A stretch of 53,473 nt of DNA. Source: Pseudobdellovibrio sp. (GTDB lineage: Bacteria > Bdellovibrionota > Bdellovibrionia > Bdellovibrionales > Bdellovibrionaceae). The notes below the pieces were generated by a model that was not told where the DNA came from, did not search any database, and saw nothing but the letters and a program-made list of their open reading frames with translations. The stretch's first letter is position 1. Each line of letters opens with the position of its first letter. The translations under genes and the position numbers were made by a program. Positions 53,254-53,473 of this stretch are shown piece by piece. The DNA lies in NCBI GenBank assembly GCA_023701385.1, contig JAMPXC010000020.1:1-53473 (forward strand), read 5' to 3'.

Positions 53254-53473
53254 TTTTACCGTCTAAAGCTTTTAAGCGTGCCGAATCTTTTTCTTCTTTG
53301 CGCGCTTTTAAATAAGCGTTACGGGCCTTATCATCTTTTTTAAGTTTTAAGTACACATCACCTAAATGCTCTGCGATCACTCCTACATCCGGAGCAAATT
53401 CATGAGCCTTTTCTAAGTAAGTTAACGCTTTAGCGTATTCACCTTTTTTAAAGTAAACCCAACCTAAAGTATC
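53189..53473 (-). CDS. TPR-repeat protein, C-terminal fragment
   Basis: The gene continues beyond the right edge; 94 codons are visible. Two tetratricopeptide units can be read: LGWVYFKKGEYAKALTYLE with a following helix, then LGDVYLKLKKDDKARNAYL. A lysine-rich stretch and a Ser/Pro-rich end follow. Such repeats mediate protein contacts. The visible frame is continuous with no start inside the window. It overlaps the membrane-protein gene antisense. Confidence 0.88.
   Translation of the reverse strand, partial: DTLGWVYFKKGEYAKALTYLEKAHEFAPDVGVIAEHLGDVYLKLKKDDKARNAYLKARKEEKDSARLKALDGKITSLEKTDSQRSPASSDTFYP

Overview
The window looks like chromosomal DNA of a Gram-negative bacterium of the Bdellovibrio type (phylum Bdellovibrionota). 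Base composition is around 40 % G+C by eye. Genes are packed tightly, with no gene-free gap above 300 bases. Many products carry Sec signal peptides or lipoboxes, and signalling genes are abundant. The partial gene at the left edge resembles, from memory of the family, the N-terminus of large Bdellovibrio surface-fibre proteins. The phylum call is an inference; no rRNA is present to test it.

Left part (1-16,000): a partial exported protein, then a minus-strand group (PHB-depolymerase-like esterase, TrmL, a GGCT-like protein). These are followed by a GcvH-like protein that lacks the lipoyl lysine and ends in a very acidic tail, overlapping an EamA transporter. A minus-strand operon encodes a 1937-residue thioester alpha-2-macroglobulin, PBP1C and an AI-2E-family permease; this pairing is a known periplasmic defence and repair module. 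A DJ-1/PfpI protein and a class C beta-lactamase-fold hydrolase follow.

Signalling block (16,100-29,000): a receiver protein, a membrane protein with a kinase-like helix lacking the histidine, and a 7TMR-DISM histidine kinase are translationally coupled. They converge on the operon cheA-cheW-cheR/REC-cheB-OmpR-type regulator. Divergently lie a STAS-CheX fusion, then a chemoreceptor coupled to a porin. No stand-alone CheY is present, so this may be a chemosensory system with transcriptional output (inference).

Middle (29,000-39,700): mostly small exported or cytoplasmic proteins, including a metallophosphatase, a GreA/GreB-like factor, a lipoprotein with a DQ/DK repeat tail, a cysteine-peptidase-like protein, a pentapeptide-repeat protein and a FemAB-like protein. 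A CBS-domain operon has a textbook FNR/CRP-type site. One CAU-anticodon tRNA, an exported zinc protease and a DTW-domain tRNA modifier follow.

Right part (39,800-53,473): the macromolecular-synthesis operon rpsU-yqeY-dnaG-rpoD with an intrinsic terminator after rpsU and another after rpoD, then tadA and an M48 lipoprotein. An OmpR-type regulator lies 3 bases after a YciH/SUI1-type initiation factor that probably starts at CTG. The stress module prkA-yhbH-spoVR comes next, then a lipoprotein, a membrane protein and the end of a TPR protein.

No insertion sequence, prophage, CRISPR array or rRNA was seen. The most notable observations are the CTG-started YciH/SUI1 gene, the lysine-less GcvH homologue, the CheY-less Che cluster with two unusual fusions, and the class II FNR-like promoter of the CBS operon.
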